Position numbers and translations under genes: made by a program. A DNA stretch of 64,000 bases, taken from NCBI RefSeq assembly GCF_965638725.1, contig NC_134955.1:70778732-70842731 (forward strand), given 5' to 3'. This document shows, piece after piece, positions 61,101 to 64,000 of the stretch. Below the pieces are notes generated by a model that ran no database searches, had not been told where the DNA came from, and was given only the letters and a program-made list of their open reading frames with translations. The stretch's first letter is position 1. Every line of letters begins with the position of its first letter. The stretch comes from Aptenodytes patagonicus. Lineage: Eukaryota > Chordata > Aves > Sphenisciformes > Spheniscidae.

Positions 61101-62274
61101 CTCAGCCGGGAGCTGATAAACCAGCCAGAGCGTGGCGGCTGGGACAAGCACGGCCGCTCCTCCGGGAAACCGAAATTCAGGAGAAGTCGGTGGAGCCGAG
61201 AGAGCAATGTAGTAATGTAGCCTGAAGTCACCAAGGCACCTCCCTGCTCAGAGGCTCTCCGGGGGCATCCCCTGAAATGAAGCATCAGTCAGGCAAACTC
61301 AACGTGTTGTGGCAGTGATGAGGAATCCCGGGGGCAAATCCCGGGGACTTGGTGGTGCTGTGGGAGCCGGGTCAGACCGTGTCGCCGGTCACCCCTTATC
61401 TCCGCAGGGCACTGCCGTCCTCTCCCACCAGGAAGGTCCTCCCGTATTTATTTTGGGAGACTGGAGAGAGAGCATGGCTCGTCCCTGCTGCCACTGTCCC
61501 GCTGCCCGGGGTGGCAAAGCTGCTGTTGGCAGGAGAAGCAGCAGCCGGCACGCTGGCCGAGCAAGGCCCAAATTCATCTGGGGGGGTCTGGGGGATCCGG
61601 GGAGCTGCTCGGGACAGCCCGAGCCATGCAGGGCAAGTTTGAGCAGTCTGGGAACAGGTAATACCTGCCGCACCTCATGGCGGGGATTACGGGCGTAGCC
61701 GCCGGGGTGTGCACACCACGAGAGCAGCGGCAGGACGGGTAAAACCCCACGGCCAAGCCCGCGCCTTGCTCCCAGCCAGCTTCAGCCATAAAGAAAAAGA
61801 GGACGAGTGGCAGAGGGGGTCGGGGGGGAAGCAGAGACGGCCTTTGTACCCGCCACCGGTTTGCTCCGGGTGCTCGGCAAAGCGAACGCGGCAGCATGGC
61901 GTTGCCCTGTGGCCGGCACAGCCCGGGAGCAGCGGTGGAAGGGAGTCGCAGTCACCGGCATGCCTGAGGATGTCCGGGGAGCTTCAAGAAATCTCCTTTT
62001 ACACCCAAATCCCCAGTTCGCAGCCGAACCCCAACGTCAGCGGGGTTTGGCAAAGCCAAGAGCACGATTCACCGGGGAGCAAAACCAGGCTCTCCCATAG
62101 GGACCAGGCTGCAACACGTGGCCGCGGTGCCGCACGCCGGCGTGCACTGGCTGTCAGCGTGGGGTCTGCTTTCAGCCTGACAAATGTCTTTCGTCAACAG
62201 GTTTTTGACTGTATCGAAACGCGGGAGAGCGGCAGGGTTTTACGCTGCAGAAAGTGGCGCTGGGCGTCCACCGT

Positions 62275-62350
62275 GCAGGAGTTAATTGGTTTTCTTTATG
62301 CTAATTGAGAGGGGAAGTGAAGAATGCCCTTAGTTGGAGGGCAAATCAGC
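62275..62350. promoter_or_regulatory. AT-rich island with paired homeodomain-type cores
   Basis: TAATTG occurs at 62283-62288 and again at 62302-62307, with the octamer-like ATGCTAAT at 62298-62305. The flanks are GC-rich and otherwise featureless. Confidence 0.27.
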
Positions 62351-63183
62351 CGTGCAGAACCGGCTCGATTTACCAACCCATGCACAAAAATCCGGGCTCT
62401 CACCCTTGCCATAGCAACAGGGAAACGCAGGATATACTGCTCATCCAGCCAAAAAAACACCCGGGATGCCCTCCCCGGGGACATTCATTACCCTTAACCG
62501 GTGAACAGGCCCTCCCCGGACACCCCTACGGGGAAAATTAAGACTCAAAGCAATCTTTGCTGGGGTTTAAAAGGCTCCTGGGGAGGTCTGTTTGCGAGGG
62601 ATGGTTGGCTTCACCTTGTGCTTAGGAGCCCTGAAGGGGTAATGGGGTCTGATGGGACCTGTCTTGGCTGGAGGCATCTCGTGTAAGACCCAACACTGAG
62701 CTCTGGGCGGGATGCTTGGTCGAGAGGGGGAACCCGGTTTACCCCAGCTTCTCCCACCCCTCTTCACGCCGGAAAGCGGGGTGGGAGAACCGGGGTCCCC
62801 CTCTGCACCACGAGCTGCGGGAACTGGGATGCCAAACGCTTGCTCCGGTTTGCAATCCGTCACACGCCACTGCATCCACCAAAGTGATTTCTTTTTACAG
62901 TTCTTGCAGCCTCTGGTCGACCAGCTTTGGATCGAGCCCGTCGCTGGGCCAACGGCGAAGGTCAGGGTAGTATTTGGGATGGGGAGGGAGCACGGTGCAG
63001 CAAGAACCCCCTTTTTTTGGCCCTAAACACCAAAAATAGTGGAATAATAAATAATCATAAAAAATCCCTATTGAGAAGCAAACTTCTGCAAAAATCAGCT
63101 GGTTTGGGGAAGAAAAGCGCTTGCTGCCAGCCCCGGGAGTCCTCACCCACTGAGCCCATCTCTGGATGAGCCTTTGCAGAGTG

Positions 63184-63210
63184 CCCCCCCCCCCCCCCCC
63201 CCCCCCCCCC
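63184..63210. repeat. Poly-C run of 27 nt
   Basis: Twenty-seven consecutive cytosines (guanines on the minus strand). Runs of this kind can form G-quadruplex or i-motif structures and are prone to length error in sequencing. Confidence 0.9.
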
Positions 63211-63414
63211 GTTTTGCACGGATGGGGAGAGCCCCGTAAGCCCATCGGCTTCACGATGGGGAGTGAAATTTGGGAGCACAGAGGGACTTTGGAGAGACCC
63301 CGGGGTTCACCTCCGCAGCCGCTCCCAGGGGAATTTAGATGTTTTTCTCCTCTTCCACTTGCAAGCCCGAAACGTCCCTGCCGGGACGGCTGGTTACACA
63401 GGTCAAAAAAAGCC

Positions 63415-63510
63415 ATGTGACTATGAAAATCATATTGAAAAGAGCTGAAACTTAATTAGGTCACATCTTTTAAAAGCAACTTGTGATCTGGTGATGCAAA
63501 TCACAGTCTG
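63415..63510. promoter_or_regulatory. AT-rich island with octamer, homeodomain and nuclear-receptor sites
   Basis: It contains TAATTA at 63453-63458, the half-site AGGTCA at 63458-63463, and a perfect POU octamer ATGCAAAT at 63494-63501 sitting inside the inverted repeat GTGAT-GCAA-ATCAC (63491-63504). The block is AT-rich against GC-rich surroundings. Confidence 0.32.
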
Positions 63511-63849
63511 CCTTTGCACACGCACCCGGGCTGGTGAAACCCTCGGTACCGTCGGCCGATCCTTATGCCGAAATTGGGGTTTACTCCTGGGCTAATCGTC
63601 TTTCTGCCCCCCCCACCCCCCCCATCGCAGCCTGCCCTGGGTACAGGGAGCTTGCAGAGCCGCATCCCGCAGGCGCTGCTGGCACCGCTGACCTTGCTTG
63701 CTTTCGTTTTAGCTGCACGTTATGTGTAAGACATTCTCGAGAGATAAAAGGGGGGAAGATGTAGCGGGGGACGGGTGGCAGCGGGGGACGGGGCATCCCA
63801 AGTGCCTCTGCAGGCACTTGGCTGGCCCGGGGCTTGCTGGCACCCTGTT

Positions 63850-63985
63850 AAATCTAAGCTCCTTAAGCAATCTCAGCTGAGAAAGGAGAATAACTAATTT
63901 ACAGCATTGCACACTGGGGCTCTGTCTGGAAAATATGACAGCGGTTAATGAGGAAAGCACGCTGGTGTGATTTCCCTCCAAAGCT
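63850..63985. promoter_or_regulatory. AT-rich island with palindromic E-box
   Basis: The perfect 12-bp palindrome TCTCAGCTGAGA at 63871-63882 has the E-box CAGCTG at its centre. TAACTAATTTACAGC and GGTTAATGAGG follow. It lies close to the window edge, so its extent is not fully seen. Confidence 0.27.
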
Positions 63986-64000
63986 GAACAGCTGGGGAAA

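Larger units (their letters stand above)
51716..64000. other. GC-rich intergenic region downstream of VCPKMT, no recognisable gene
   Basis: 12.3 kb. Frames of 150-260 codons occur on both strands because stop codons are rare in this composition; they overlap each other, lack family resemblance and are full of low-complexity P, G, R and S. In human the next gene is the intronless ARF6; its GTPase motifs (GLDAAGKTT, DVGGQDK, NKQD) are not found here, so it would lie further on. The region holds minisatellites, homopolymers and AT-rich islands that are annotated separately. Confidence 0.6.

Overview
The window is vertebrate nuclear DNA and almost certainly from a bird. Two fragments show the 3' end of the avian CR1 retrotransposon, and one complete solo LTR belongs to a family common in bird genomes. 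All gene structure is exon/intron with GT-AG splice sites. Nothing bacterial, plasmid-like or CRISPR-like is present, and I cannot name the species.

Two protein genes lie on the + strand in the same order and orientation as in human 14q21 (SOS2 followed by VCPKMT). (1) SOS2 fills 1-43.3 kb. The window opens in intron 1 and contains exons 2-23: 22 coding exons, 3,909 coding nt and 1,302 residues plus the stop. The first exon, expected to add about 29 residues, lies upstream. Every exon junction joins in phase. The protein is the Ras guanine-nucleotide exchange factor SOS2, in the order histone fold, DH, PH, REM, CDC25 and a proline-rich tail with Grb2-type PxxPxR motifs. (2) VCPKMT runs from 47.05 to 51.7 kb: a CpG-island promoter and six coding exons giving 211 residues. 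It is the class I methyltransferase that trimethylates a lysine of the AAA ATPase VCP/p97. Its last exon carries only 15 coding nt and is easily missed.

Layout: 1-42 kb, AT-rich, long-intron SOS2 body; 42.1-43.3 kb, SOS2 3'UTR; 43.3-46.8 kb, intergenic with no recognised gene; 46.8-47.6 kb, CpG island; 47.05-51.7 kb, VCPKMT; 51.7-64 kb, a GC- and CpG-rich stretch without a recognisable gene. That last stretch has many long but unconvincing open frames, minisatellites, a 27-nt poly-C run, and several short AT-rich islands that carry clean transcription-factor-like sites and look like candidate cis-regulatory elements. Repeats are sparse: two 5'-truncated CR1 pieces, one antisense solo LTR 67 nt from SOS2 exon 9, a diverged direct repeat on either side of exon 4, and a perfect 12-bp hairpin.

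The two genes are not known to work together: SOS2 activates Ras at the plasma membrane downstream of receptor kinases and Grb2, and VCPKMT modifies VCP. Their adjacency is a syntenic relationship. The observations most worth checking are a possible alternative terminal exon in SOS2 intron 19 that would remove the Grb2-binding tail, a frame-neutral 42-nt exon, a U12-like donor in intron 10, a possible poison exon in intron 8, and the cluster of AT-rich islands downstream of VCPKMT.
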